Below are positions 11,661-26,500 of a DNA stretch of 64,000 nucleotides, in pieces; within the stretch, counting starts at the first letter, position 1, and each line of letters starts with the position of its first letter. This DNA is from Mesostigma viride (lineage: Eukaryota; Streptophyta; Mesostigmatophyceae; Mesostigmatales; Mesostigmataceae), in contig RPFO01000853.1 in assembly GCA_009746045.1 (NCBI GenBank), forward strand, positions 1-64,000, in the 5' to 3' direction. The notes beneath the pieces were generated by a model. It saw only the letters and a list, made by a program, of their open reading frames with translations, did no database searches and was not told the DNA's origin. Made by a program: the position numbers and the translations under genes.

Positions 11661-14600
11661 AGCGCAACCACGGGGCGGCTGCACACACACTTACATACAC
11701 CATGCACGCAAGGGGCGGCTGCACACACATGTACATCCACCGCGCACGCAAGGGGCGAGTGCACACACACGTACACACACCGCGCACGCAAGGGGCGGCT
11801 GCACACACACGTACACACACCATGCACGCAATTGCTGGCATGCAAACACACCCACTGCCCGCACATGTACATCCACCGCGCACGCAAGGGGCGCCTGCAC
11901 CCACATGTACATACACCATGCACGCAAGGACAAGGATGAACACACATGTACACACACCATGCACGCAAGGGCCGGCTGCACACACACGTACATACACCAT
12001 GCACGCAAGGGCCGGCATGCACACACACGTACATACACTGCGCACGCAAGGGGCAACTGCACACACACGTACACACCATGCACGGAAGGGACGGCTGCAC
12101 TCACATGTACATCCACCGCGCAACCACGGGGCGGCTGCACACACACGTACATACACCGCGCACGCAAGGGGCGGCTGCACACACACGTACATACACCGCG
12201 CACGCAAGGGGCGGCTGCACACACACGTACACACACCTTGCACGCAATTGCCGGCATGCACACACACGTACATCCACCGCGCACGCAAGGGGCAACTGCC
12301 CACACATGTACACACACCGCGCACGCAAGGGCCGGCTGCACACACACGTACATACACCGCGCACGCAAGGGGCAACTGCACACACACGTACACACACCAT
12401 GCACGCAAGGGCCGGCTGCACTCACATGTACACACACCATGCACGCAAGGGCCGGCTGCACACACACTTACACACACAATGCACGCTTGGGGCAACGGCA
12501 CTCACATGTACATACACCATGCACGCAAGGGGCGGCTGCACACACACGTACACACACCATGCACGCAAGGAGCGACTTCACGCACAGGTACACACACCAT
12601 GCACGCAAGGTTCGGCTGCACACACATGTACATCCACCGCGCACGCAAGGGGCGAGTGCAAACACATGTACATACACCGCGCACGCAAGGGGCAACTGCC
12701 CACACATGTACATCCACCGCGCACGCAAGGGGCGGCTGCACACACGTGTACATCCACCGCGCACGCAAGGGGCGGCTGCACACACACGTACACACACCAT
12801 GCACGCAAGGGCCGGCATGCACACACAGTACACACACCGCGCACGCAAGGGGCGGCTGCACACACACGTACATACACTGCGCACGCAAGGGGCTGCTGCA
12901 CACACACTTACACTCACCATGCACGCAAGGTCCGGCTGCACACACACGTACACACACCATGCACGCAAGGGCCGGCATGCACACACACGTACACACACCA
13001 TGCACGCAAGGGGCAACTGCACACACATGTACACACACCACGCACGCAAGGGGCGGCTGCACACACACGTACACACACCATGCACGCAAGGGCCGGCTGC
13101 ACACACACGTACATACACCGCGCACGCAAGGGGCGGCTGCACACACACGTACATATACACCATGCACGCAAGGGGCGGCTGCACACACATGTACATCCAC
13201 CGCGCACGCAAGGGGCGAGTGCACACACACGTACACACACCGCGCACGCAAGGGGCGGCTGCACACACACGTACACACCATGCACGGAAGGGACGGCTGC
13301 ACTCACATGTACATCCACCGCGCAACCACGGGGCGGCTGCACACACACGTACATACACCGCGCACGCAAGGGGCGGCTGCACACACACGTACATACACCG
13401 CGCACGCAAGGGGCGGCTGCACACACACGTACACACACCTTGCACGCAATTGCCGGCATGCACACACACGTACATCCACCGCGCACGCAAGGGGCAACTG
13501 CCCACACATGTACACACACCGCGCACGCAAGGGCCGGCTGCACACACACGTACATACACCGCGCACGCAAGGGGCAACTGCACACACACGTACACACACC
13601 ATGCACGCAAGGGCCGGCTGCACTCACATGTACACACACCATGCACGCAAGGGCCGGCTGCACACACACTTACACACACAATGCACGCTTGGGGCAACGG
13701 CACTCACATGTACATACACCATGCACGCAAGGGGCGGCTGCACACACACGTACACACACCATGCACGCAAGGAGCGACTTCACGCACAGGTACACACACC
13801 ATGCACGCAAGGTTCGGCTGCACACACATGTACATCCACCGCGCACGCAAGGGGCGAGTGCAAACACATGTACATACACCGCGCACGCAAGGGGCAACTG
13901 CCCACACATGTACATCCACCGCGCACGCAAGGGGCGGCTGCACACACGTGTACATCCACCGCGCACGCAAGGGGCGGCTGCACACACACGTACACACACC
14001 ATGCACGCAAGGGCCGGCATGCACACACAGTACACACACCGCGCACGCAAGGGGCGGCTGCACACACACGTACATACACTGCGCACGCAAGGGGCTGCTG
14101 CACACACACTTACACTCACCATGCACGCAAGGTCCGGCTGCACACACACGTACACACACCATGCACGCAAGGGCCGGCATGCACACACACGTACACACAC
14201 CATGCACGCAAGGGGCAACTGCACACACATGTACACACACCACGCACGCAAGGGGCGGCTGCACACACACGTACATACACCGCCCACGCAAGGACCGGCT
14301 CCACTCACATGTACATCCACCGCGCAACCACGGGGCGGCTGCACACACACGTACATACACCGCGCACGCAAGGGGCTGCTGCACACACACTTACACACAA
14401 AATGCACGCTTGGGGCGACGGCACTCACATGTACATACACCGCGCACGAAAGGGGTGGCTGCACACACACGTACATCCACCGCGCACGCAAGGGGCGGCT
14501 GCACACACACATACATACACCATGCACGCAAGGGGCGAGTGCAAAAACATGTACATACACCGCGCACGCAAGGGGCAACTGCCCACACATGGACATACAC

Positions 14601-17600
14601 CATGCACGCAAGGGGAGGCTGCATTAACACGTACATACACCGCGCACGCAAGGGGCGGCTGCACACACACGTACACACACCATGCACGCAAGGGCCGGCT
14701 GCACACACACGTACATACACCGCGCACGCAAGGGGCGGCTGCACACACACGTACATATACACCATGCACGCAAGGGGCGGCTGCACACACATGTACATCC
14801 ACCGCGCACGCAAGGGGCGAGTGCACACACACGTACACACACCGCGCACGCAAGGGGCGGCTGCACACACACGTACACACACCATGCACGCAAGGGCCGG
14901 CATGCACACACACGTACATCCACCGCGCACGCAAGGGGCAACTGCACACACATGTACACACACCGCGCACGCTTGGGGCGGCTGCACTCACATGTACACA
15001 CACCGCGCACGCAAGGGCCGGCTGCACACACACTTACACTCACCATGCACGCATGGGGCGGCTGCACACACACGTACACACACCATGCACGCAAGGGCCG
15101 GCTGCACACACACGTACATACACCGCGCACGCAAGGGGCGGCTGCACACACACGTACATATACACCATGCACGCAAGGGGCGGCTGCACACACATGTACA
15201 TCCACCGCGCACGCAAGGGGCGAGTGCACACACACGTACACACACCGCGCACGCAAGGGGCGGCTGCACACACACGTACACACACCATGCACGCAAGGGC
15301 CGGCATGCACACACACGTACATCCACCGCGCACGCAAGGGGCAACTGCACACACATGTACACACACCGCGCACGCTTGGGGCGGCTGCACTCACATGTAC
15401 ATACACTGCGCACGCAAGGGGCGGCTGCACACACACGTACACACACCATGCACGCAATTGCTGGCATGCACACACACCCACTGCCCGCACATGTACATCC
15501 ACCGCGCACGCAAGGGGCGCCTGCACCCACATGTACATACACCGTGCACGCAAGGACAAGGATGAACACACATGTACACACACCATGCACGCAAGGGCCG
15601 GCTGCACACACACGTACATACACCGCGCACGCAAGGGGCTGCTGCACACACACTTACACACAAAATGCACGCTTGGGGCGACGGCACTCACATGTACATA
15701 CACCGCGCACGAAAGGGGTGGCTGCACACACACGTACATCCACCGCGCACGCAAGGGGCGGCTGCACACACACATACATACACCATGCACGCAAGGGGCG
15801 AGTGCAAAAACATGTACATACACCGCGCACGCAAGGGGCAACTGCCCACACATGGACATACACTGCGCACGCAAGGGGAGGCTGCATTAACACGTACATA
15901 CACCGCGCACGCAAGGGGCGGCTGCACACACACGTACACACACCATGCACGCAAGGGCCGGCTGCACACACACGTACATACACCGCGCACGCAAGGGGCG
16001 GCTGCACACACACGTACATATACACCATGCACGCAAGGGGCGGCTGCACACACATGTACATCCACCGCGCACGCAAGGGGCGAGTGCACACACACGTACA
16101 CACACCGCGCACGCAAGGGGCGGCTGCACACACACGTACACACACCATGCACGCAAGGGCCGGCATGCACACACACGTACATCCACCGCGCACGCAAGGG
16201 GCAACTGCACACACATGTACACACACCGCGCACGCTTGGGGCGGCTGCACTCACATGTACACACACCGCGCACGCAAGGGCCGGCTGCACACACACTTAC
16301 ACTCACCATGCACGCATGGGGCGGCTGCACACACACGTACACACACCGCGCACGCAAGGGACGGCTGCACACACACGTACATACACCGCGCACGCAAGGG
16401 GCGGCTGCACACACACGTACATACACCATGCACGCAAGGGGCGGCTGCACACACATGTACATCCACCGCGCACGCAAGGGGCGAGTGCACACACACGTAC
16501 ACACACCGCGCACGCAAGGGGCGGCTGCACACACACGTACACACACCATGCACGCAATTGCCGGCATGCACACACACGTACATCCACCGCGCACGCAAGG
16601 GGCAACTGCACACACATGTACACACACCGCGCACGCTTGGGGCGGCTGCACTCACATGTACATACACTGCGCACGCAAGGGGCGGCTGCACACACACGTA
16701 CACACACCATGCACGCAATTGCTGGCATGCACACACACCCACTGCCCGCACATGTACATCCACCGCGCACGCAAGGGGCGCCTGCACCCACATGTACATA
16801 CACCATGCACGCAAGGACAAGGATGAACACACACGTACATACACCATGCACGCAAGGGCCGGCATGCACACACACGTACATACACTGCGCACGCAAGGGG
16901 CAACTGCACACACACGTACACACCATGCACGGAAGGGACGGCTGCACTTACATGTACATCCACCGCGCAACCACGGGGCGGCTGCACACACACGTACATA
17001 CACCGCGCACGCAAGGGGCGGCTGCACACACACGTACATACACCGCGCACGCAAGGGGCGGCTGCACACACACGTACACACACCTTGCACGCAATTGCCG
17101 GCATGCACACACACGTACATCCACCGCGCACGCAAGGGGCAACTGCCCACACATGTACACACACCGCGCACGCAAGGGCCGGCTGCACACACACGTACAT
17201 ACACCGCGCACGCAAGGGGCAACTGCACACACACGTACACACACCATGCACGCAAGGGCCGGCTGCACTCACATGTACACACACCATGCACGCAAGGGCC
17301 GGCTGCACACACACTTACACACACAATGCACGCTTGGGGCAACGGCACTCACATGTACATACACCATGCACGCAAGGGGCGGCTGCACACACACGTACAC
17401 ACACCATGCACGCAAGGAGCGACTTCACGCACAGGTACACACACCATGCACGCAAGGTTCGGCTGCACACACATGTACATCCACCGCGCACGCAAGGGGC
17501 GAGTGCAAACACATGTACATACACCGCGCACGCAAGGGCCGGCTGCACTCAATTGTACATACACCGCCCATGCAAGGGGCAGCTGCACACACACGTACAC

Positions 17601-20600
17601 ACACCATGCACGCAAGGGCCGGCATGCACACACAGTACACACACCGCGCACGCAAGGGGCGGCTGCACACACACGTACATACACTGCGCACGCAAGGGGC
17701 TGCTGCACACACACTTACACTCACCATGCACGCAAGGGGCGGCTGCACACACACGTACACACACCGCGCACGCAAGGGACGGCTGCACACACACGTACAT
17801 ACACCGCGCACGCAAGGGGCGGCTGCACTTACATGTACACACACCGCGCACGCAAGGGGCGGCTGCACACACACGTACATACACCGCCCACGCAAGGACC
17901 GGCTCCACTCACATGTACATCCACCGCGCAACCACGGGGCGGCTGCACACACACGTACATACACCGCGCACGCAAGGGGCGGCTGCACACACACGTACAT
18001 ACACCGCGCACGCAAGGGGCGGCTGCACTCACATGTACGTACACCGCGCACGCAAGGGGCAACTGCCCGCACATGTACATCCACCGCGCACGCAAGGGGC
18101 GAGTGCACACACACGTACACACACCGCGCACGCAAGGGGCGGCTGCACACACACGTACACACACTGCGCACGCAAGGGGCGGCTGCACTTACATGTACAC
18201 ACACCGCGCACGCAAGGGGCGGCTGCACACACACGTACATACACCGCCCACGCAAGGACCGGCTCCACTCACATGTACATCCACCGCGCAACCACGGGGC
18301 GGCTGCACACACACGTACATACACCGCGCACGCAAGGGGCGGCTGCACACACACGTACATACACCGCGCACGCAAGGGGCGGCTGCACTCACATGTACGT
18401 ACACCGCGCACGCAAGGGGCAACTGCCCGCACATGTACATCCACCGCGCACGCAAGGGGCGAGTGCACACACACGTACACACACCGCGCACGCAAGGGGC
18501 GGCTGCACACACACGTACACACACCATGCACGCAAGGGCCGGCATGCACACACACGTACATCCACCGCGCACGCAAGGGGCAACTGCACACACATGTACA
18601 CACACCGCGCACGCTTGGGGCGGCTGCACTCACATGTACACACACCGCGCACGCAAGGGCCGGCTGCACACACACTTACACTCACTATGCACGCATGGGG
18701 CGGCTGCACACACACGTACACACACCGCGCACGCAAGGGACGGCTGCACACACACGTACATCCACCGCGCACGCAAGGGGCAACTGCACACACACATTAA
18801 CACACCATGCACGCAAGGGGCGGCTGCACACACATGTACATCCACCGCGCACGCAAGGGGCGACTGACATACACCATGCACGCAAGGACAAGGATGCACA
18901 CACATGTACATACACCGCGCACGCAAGGGGCGGCTGCACACACACGTACATACACCGCGCACGCAAGGGGCGAGTGCGCACACACGTACATACACCGCGC
19001 ACGCAAGGGGCGGCTGCACACACACGTACATACACCGCGCACGCAAGGGGCCAGTGCAAGCACATGTACATACACCATGCACGCAAGGGCCGGCATGCAC
19101 AGAAACGTACATACACCGCGCACGCAAGGGGCTGCTGCACACACACGTACACACACCATGCACGCACGGGGCGGCTGCACACACACGTACATCCACTGCG
19201 CACGCACGGGGCGACTGCACACACATGTACATAAACCATGCACGCAAGGGGCGGCTGCACACACATGTACATCCACCGCGCACGCAAGGGGCGAGTGCAA
19301 ACACACATACACACACAATGCACGCTTGGGGCAACGGCACTCACATGTACATACACCATGCACGCAAGGGGCGGCTGCACACACACGTACACACACCATG
19401 CACGCAAGGAGCGACTTCACGCACAGGTACACACACCATGCACGCAAGGTTCGGCTGCACACACATGTACATCCACCGCGCACGCACGGGGCCAGTGCAA
19501 GCACATGTACATACACCATGCACGCAAGGGGCGGCTGCACACACATGTACATACACCGCGCACGCAAGGGGCGAGTGCAAACACATGTACATACACCGCG
19601 CACGCAAGGGGCAACTGCCCGCACATGTACATCCACCGCGCACGCAAGGGGCGGCTGCACACACATGTACACACACCATGCACGCAAGGACAAGGATGCA
19701 CACACATGTACATACACCGCGCACGCAAGGGGCGAGTGCAAACACATGTACATACACCGCGCACGCAAGGGGCAACTGCCCGCACATGTACATCCACCGC
19801 GCACGCAAGGGGCGGCTGCACTTACATGTACACACACCGCGCACGCAAGGGGCGGCTGCACACACACGTACATACACCGCCCACGCAAGGACCGGCTCCA
19901 CTCACATGTACATCCACCGCGCAACCACGGGGCGGCTGCACACACACGTACATACACCGCGCACGCAAGGGGCGGCTGCACACACACGTACATACACCGC
20001 GCACGCAAGGGGCGGCTGCACTCACATGTACGTACACCGCGCACGCAAGGGGCAACTGCCCGCACATGTACATCCACCGCGCACGCAAGGGGCGAGTGCA
20101 CACACACGTACACACACCGCGCACGCAAGGGGCGGCTGCACACACACGTACACACACTGCGCACGCAAGGGGCGGCTGCACTTACATGTACACACACCGC
20201 GCACGCAAGGGGCGGCTGCACACACACGTACATACACCGCCCACGCAAGGACCGGCTCCACTCACATGTACATCCACCGCGCAACCACGGGGCGGCTGCA
20301 CACACACGTACATACACCGCGCACGCAAGGGGCGGCTGCACACACACGTACATACACCGCGCACGCAAGGGGCGGCTGCACTCACATGTACGTACACCGC
20401 GCACGCAAGGGGCAACTGCCCGCACATGTACATCCACCGCGCACGCAAGGGGCGAGTGCACACACACGTACACACACCGCGCACGCAAGGGGCGGCTGCA
20501 CACACACGTACACACACCATGCACGCAAGGGCCGGCATGCACACACACGTACATCCACCGCGCACGCAAGGGGCAACTGCACACACATGTACACACACCG

Positions 20601-21514
20601 CGCACGCTTGGGGCGGCTGCACTCACATGTACACACACCGCGCACGCAAGGGCCGGCTGCACACACACTTACACTCACTATGCACGCATGGGGCGGCTGC
20701 ACACACACGTACACACACCGCGCACGCAAGGGACGGCTGCACACACACGTACATCCACCGCGCACGCAAGGGGCAACTGCACACACACATTAACACACCA
20801 TGCACGCAAGGGGCGGCTGCACACACATGTACATCCACCGCGCACGCAAGGGGCGACTGACATACACCATGCACGCAAGGACAAGGATGCACACACATGT
20901 ACATACACCGCGCACGCAAGGGGCGGCTGCACACACACGTACATACACCGCGCACGCAAGGGGCGAGTGCGCACACACGTACATACACCGCGCACGCAAG
21001 GGGCGGCTGCACACACACGTACATACACCGCGCACGCAAGGGGCCAGTGCAAGCACATGTACATACACCATGCACGCAAGGGCCGGCATGCACAGAAACG
21101 TACATACACCGCGCACGCAAGGGGCTGCTGCACACACACGTACACACACCATGCACGCACGGGGCGGCTGCACACACACGTACATCCACTGCGCACGCAC
21201 GGGGCGACTGCACACACATGTACATAAACCATGCACGCAAGGGGCGGCTGCACACACATGTACATCCACCGCGCACGCAATAAGGGGCGAGTGCAAACAC
21301 ACATACACACACAATGCACGCTTGGGGCAACGGCACTCACATGTACATACACCATGCACGCAAGGGGCGGCTGCACACACACGTACACACACCATGCACG
21401 CAAGGAGCGACTTCACGCACAGGTACACACACCATGCACGCAAGGTTCGGCTGCACACACATGTACATCCACCGCGCACGCACGGGGCCAGTGCAAGCAC
21501 ATGTACATACACCA
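11661..21514. repeat. 40-bp satellite, block 2
   Basis: The longest uninterrupted part of the array, about 246 units. It contains large internal duplications. The segment from 12119 reappears at an offset of 1202 bp. About 14.6-15.5 kb reappears near 15.9-16.8 kb. A 360-bp (nine-unit) block repeats near 17.8-18.5 kb. About 17.8-19.5 kb reappears at an offset near 1993 bp, up to the second insertion. Marker variants such as the gcgcaaccacgg unit recur within each block. The 2320-codon open frame here is a by-product of the repeat. Confidence 0.95.
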
Positions 21515-23526
21515 ATCCAATTGCTGCTTTAGTTCCATTGGAGTGAGGGGCTGCCAGAGAAACATGTTTATTACAAATGCGTGTTAGGCACACGTCCAAG
21601 CCATTAGCTAACCTAAGAATCTGCAGTTTCTAAGCTAACTAGGCCACACAACAAGGGCCGAAACATCATACCAGTCATGAGGACCTGGGCCAGTCAAGAG
21701 GACCTGGGCTTTGTAACATCCGTCTGGCAGCAAGGGTGGGTGGGTGGGAGCTGCAAAGAGGAGTGGTTGTTGCCCCGCCACAACCCTAAGTATCCACCGT
21801 CTACCTAGTCGTAGGTGGGGTGACGGACGCCAGCCCACTGACCAACAGGCCAGTGGCGCCGCGCCGTCCCCGGTCCACAGGACTGCCCCGGGTCCACAAC
21901 ACAAATTGGACCCGGTCCACAGTACCGTCCCCGGTACCCCCCCCCCACAACACCGTACCCCCCCCCCTAGTACTGGCTACCTAGTCGGAAGTGTCTACTG
22001 CGGCCTCCCCTCCCCCTTTGAGACTTCCGCAGGTCATAGATAGAACGAGCGTGAGCTCACAAAATCCAATTGCTGCTTTAGTTCCATTGGAGTGAGGGGC
22101 TGCCAGAGAAACATGTTTATTACAAATGCGTGTTAGGCACACGTCCAAGCCATTAGCTAACCTAAGAATCTGCAGTTTCTAAGCTAACTAGGCCACACAA
22201 CAAGGGCCGAAACATCATACCAGTCATGAGGACCTGGGCCAGTCAAGAGGACCTGGGCTTTGTAACATCCCGCACCCACTACCTGGCCACTTGGCCGCAA
22301 GCTGTCGTATGGCCCAGACTTCTCGTCGCCCCCCTTGTCCCCTGCCGCTACCAGTGCTTCATTAACCAGGCGGCAATACAAGGGGGAAGCCAATAGTATC
22401 CCCGTAGGGACCCCCCCACTGCGGGGGGGTTCTCACCCATGTGGGCGCTGCCCTCGGCAGCCACCCCTGCAGGCTCGGCAATTCTTTGTACACCTTTCTT
22501 CACAGGCATAGCACCCCCGGCACCCCAAGGACGCAGCTGCGTCTGGGATCCGCTATCGCCCCGCCCTAACATCCTTCCCCTTCCCCGCTGTGCACCGCCG
22601 GTCCCAACAACTCGTCCCCGCTTAAATTACGCGGCAACGACCCCACCATTCCGCCCTGGCCGCTGGCCGCTGTCGCCTCACCTAAACGAAGAAATGTTAG
22701 GCCGTTTAGGATGCTGCCCCCCCTGGCGCTGGGGCTGCAGCCCTCCCGCTCCTGCGCTGGCCTGGGGGCTCGATTCCCCCTTCTTCCCATGCTCGTATAG
22801 CGCGCTCATGCACTATTCTTGACGATATTCATTAGCCAGGCCCAGCGCACGTGATACACAACGAACTTGCCTGCGGCGTATTCCCCCTCCGCCTGTAGCT
22901 GTTGCCACCCTAGCACCACGACTGCCCTGCTTAGTTGTCCGATCAAGAGTCACTCCCGCGTCTATCCAGACCCCTCCCGCGAGCCCGGGGTGGCGAGTAC
23001 AACGCAGCAGAAATAAAACAATCTGGCACTGGCAGCTACCGCCTGCACTTCGAACGGCAAGTTTCCTGGGGTGCTGCCGACCCCCGTCGCGCAGCCGTCA
23101 TAACCTTAAATTTTCCAGGCCCCCGAATGATAATTCGGAGGCCGGTAGCTGTGATTTACATTCGGCACCGCCATAGCAGTGCACACACGCCGTCAGTGGG
23201 CCGTCGACACAGCTGCAAAGAGGAGTGGTTGTTGCCCCGCCACAACCCTAAGTATCCACCGTCTACCTAGTCGTAGGTGGGGTGACGGACGCCAGCCCAC
23301 TGACCAACAGGCCAGTGGCGCCGCGCCGTCCCCGGTCCACAGGACTGCCCCGGGTCCACAACACAAATTGGACCCGGTCCACAGTACCGTCCCCGGTACC
23401 CCCCCCCCACAACACCGTACCCCCCCCCCCTAGTACTGGCTACCTAGTCGGAAGTGTCTACTGCGGCCTCCCCTCCCCCTTTGAGACTTCCGCAGGTCAT
23501 AGATAGAACGAGCGTGAGCTCACAAA
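21515..23526 (-). mobile_element. Non-autonomous split-direct-repeat (DIRS/PAT/TOC-type) element, copy 2
   Basis: A near-identical second copy with the same order: a short unit (21515-22063, A plus B) and a long unit (22064-23526, A, interior, B). It differs from copy 1 mainly in homopolymer C and G lengths. Its flanks are different satellite units, so it was not simply carried along by an array duplication. The matching empty site lies at 19518|19519 and again shows a precise insert without target duplication. The two inserts fall within about 1-2 bp of the same register of the 40-bp unit and have the same orientation. Confidence 0.8.
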
Positions 23527-26500
23527 TGCACGCAAGGGGCGGCTGCACACACATGTACATACACCGCGCACGCAAGGGGCGAGTGCAAACACATGTACAT
23601 ACACCGCGCACGCAAGGGGCAACTGCCCGCACATGTACATCCACCGCGCACGCAAGGGGCGGCTGCACACACATGTACACACACCATGCACGCAAGGACA
23701 AGGATGCACACACATGTACACACACCCTGCACGCAAGGGGCGGCTGCACACACACGTACACACACCGCGCACGCAAGGGGCGAGTGCAAACACATGTACA
23801 TACACCATGCACGCAAGGACAAGGATGCACACACATGTACACACACCATGCACGCAAGGGGCGGCTGCACACACACGTACATACACAATGCACGGTTGGG
23901 GCGACGGCACTCACATGTACATACACCATGCACGCAAGGACAAGGATGCACACGCATGTACATACACCGCGCACGCAAGGGGCGGCTGCACACACATGTA
24001 CATACACCATGCACGCAAGGGGCGGCTGCACACACATGTACATCCACCGCGCACGCAAGGGGCGAGTGCACACACACGTACACACACCGCGCACGCAAGG
24101 GGCGGCTGCACACACACGTACACACACCATGCACGCAATTGCCGGCATGCACACACACGTACATCCACCGCGCACGCAAGGGGCAACTGCACACACATGT
24201 ACACACACCGCGCACGCTTGGGGCGGCTGCACTCACATGTACATACACTGCGCACGCAAGGGGCGGCTGCACACACACGTACACACACCATGCACGCAAT
24301 TGCTGGCATGCACACACACCCACTGCCCGCACATGTACATCCACCGCGCACGCAAGGGGCGCCTGCACCCACATGTACATACACCATGCACGCAAGGACA
24401 AGGATGAACACACACGTACATACACCATGCACGCAAGGGCCGGCATGCACACACACGTACATACACTGCGCAAACAAGGGGCAACTGCACACACACGTAC
24501 ACACCATGCACGGAAGGGACGGCTGCACTTACATGTACATCCACCGCGCAACCACGGGGCGGCTGCACACACACGTACATACACCGCGCACGCAAGGGGC
24601 GGCTGCACACACACGTACATACACCGCGCACGCAAGGGGCGGCTGCACACACACGTACACACACCTTGCACGCAATTGCCGGCATGCACACACACGTACA
24701 TCCACCGCGCACGCAAGGGGCAACTGCCCACACATGTACACACACCGCGCACGCAAGGGCCGGCTGCACACACACGTACATACACCGCGCACGCAAGGGG
24801 CAACTGCACACACACGTACACACACCATGCACGCAAGGGCCGGCTGCACTCACATGTACACACACCATGCACGCAAGGGCCGGCTGCACACACACTTACA
24901 CACACAATGCACGCTTGGGGCAACGGCACTCACATGTACATACACCATGCACGCAAGGGGCGGCTGCACACACATGTACACACACCATGCACGCAAGGAG
25001 CGACTTCACGCACAGGTACACACACCATGCACGCAAGGTTCGGCTGCACACACATGTACATCCACCGCGCACGCAAGGGGCGAGTGCAAACACATGTACA
25101 TACACCGCGCACGCAAGGGCCGGCTGCACTCAATTGTACATACACCGCCCATGCAAGGGGCGGCTGCACACACACGTACACACACCGCGCACGCAAGGGA
25201 CGGCTGCACACACACGTACATACACCGCGCACGCAAGGGGCGGCTGCACACACACGTACATACACCATGCACGCAAGGGGCGGCTGCACACACACTTACA
25301 CTCACCATGCACGCAAGGGGCGGCTGCACACACACGTACACACACCGCGCACGCAAGGGACGGCTGCACACACACGTACATACACCGCGCACGCAAGGGG
25401 CGGCTGCACTTACATGTACACACACCACGCACGCAAGGGGCGGCTGCACACACACGTACATACACCGCCCACGCAAGGACCGGCTCCACTCACATGTACA
25501 TCCACCGCGCAACCACGGGGCGGCTGCACACACACGTACATACACCGCGCACGCAAGGGGCGGCTGCACACACACGTACATACACCGCGCACGCAAGGGG
25601 CGGCTGCACTCACATGTACGTACACCGCGCACGCAAGGGGCAACTGCCCGCACATGTACATCCACCGCGCACGCAAGGGGCGCCTGCACCCACATGTACC
25701 TACACCATGCACACAAGGACAAGGATGAACACACATGTACATACACCGCGCACGCAAGGGGCGGCTGCACACACACGTACACACACCATGCACGCAAGGG
25801 CCGGCATGCACACACACGTACATCCACCGCGCACGCAAGGGGCAACTGCACACACATGTACACACACCGCGCACGCTTGGGGCGGCTGCACTCACATGTA
25901 CACACACCGCGCACGCAAGGGCCGGCTGCAGACACACTTACACTCACCATGCACGCATGGGGCGGCTGCACACACACGTACACACACCGCGCACGCAAGG
26001 GACGGCTGCACACACACGTACATACACCGCGCACGCAAGGGGCGGCTGCACACACACGTACATACACCATGCACGCAAGGGGCGGCTGCACACACATGTA
26101 CATCCACCGCGCACGCAAGGGGCAAGTGCACACACACGTACACACACCGCGCACGCAAGGGGCGGCTGCACACACACGTACACACACCATGCACGCAATT
26201 GCCGGCATGCACACACGTACATCCACCGCGCACGCAAGGGGCAACTGCACACACATGTACACACACCGCGCACGCTTGGGGCGGCTGCACTCACATGTAC
26301 ATACACTGCGCACGCAAGGGGCTGCTGCACACACACTTACACTCACCGTGCACGCATGGGGCGGCTGCACACACACGTACACACACCGCGCACGCAAGGG
26401 ACGGCTGCACACACACGTACATATTACACCGCGCACACAAGGGGCGGCTGCACTCACATGTACATCCACCGCGCAACCACGGGGCGGCTGCACACTCACG

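Noticed and set aside
11905-18867. A 2320-codon open frame and many similar ones in the satellite
   Set aside because: They exist in several frames on both strands and follow the 40-bp repeat exactly. There is no start context, domain or codon bias; they are by-products of a stop-free repeat.
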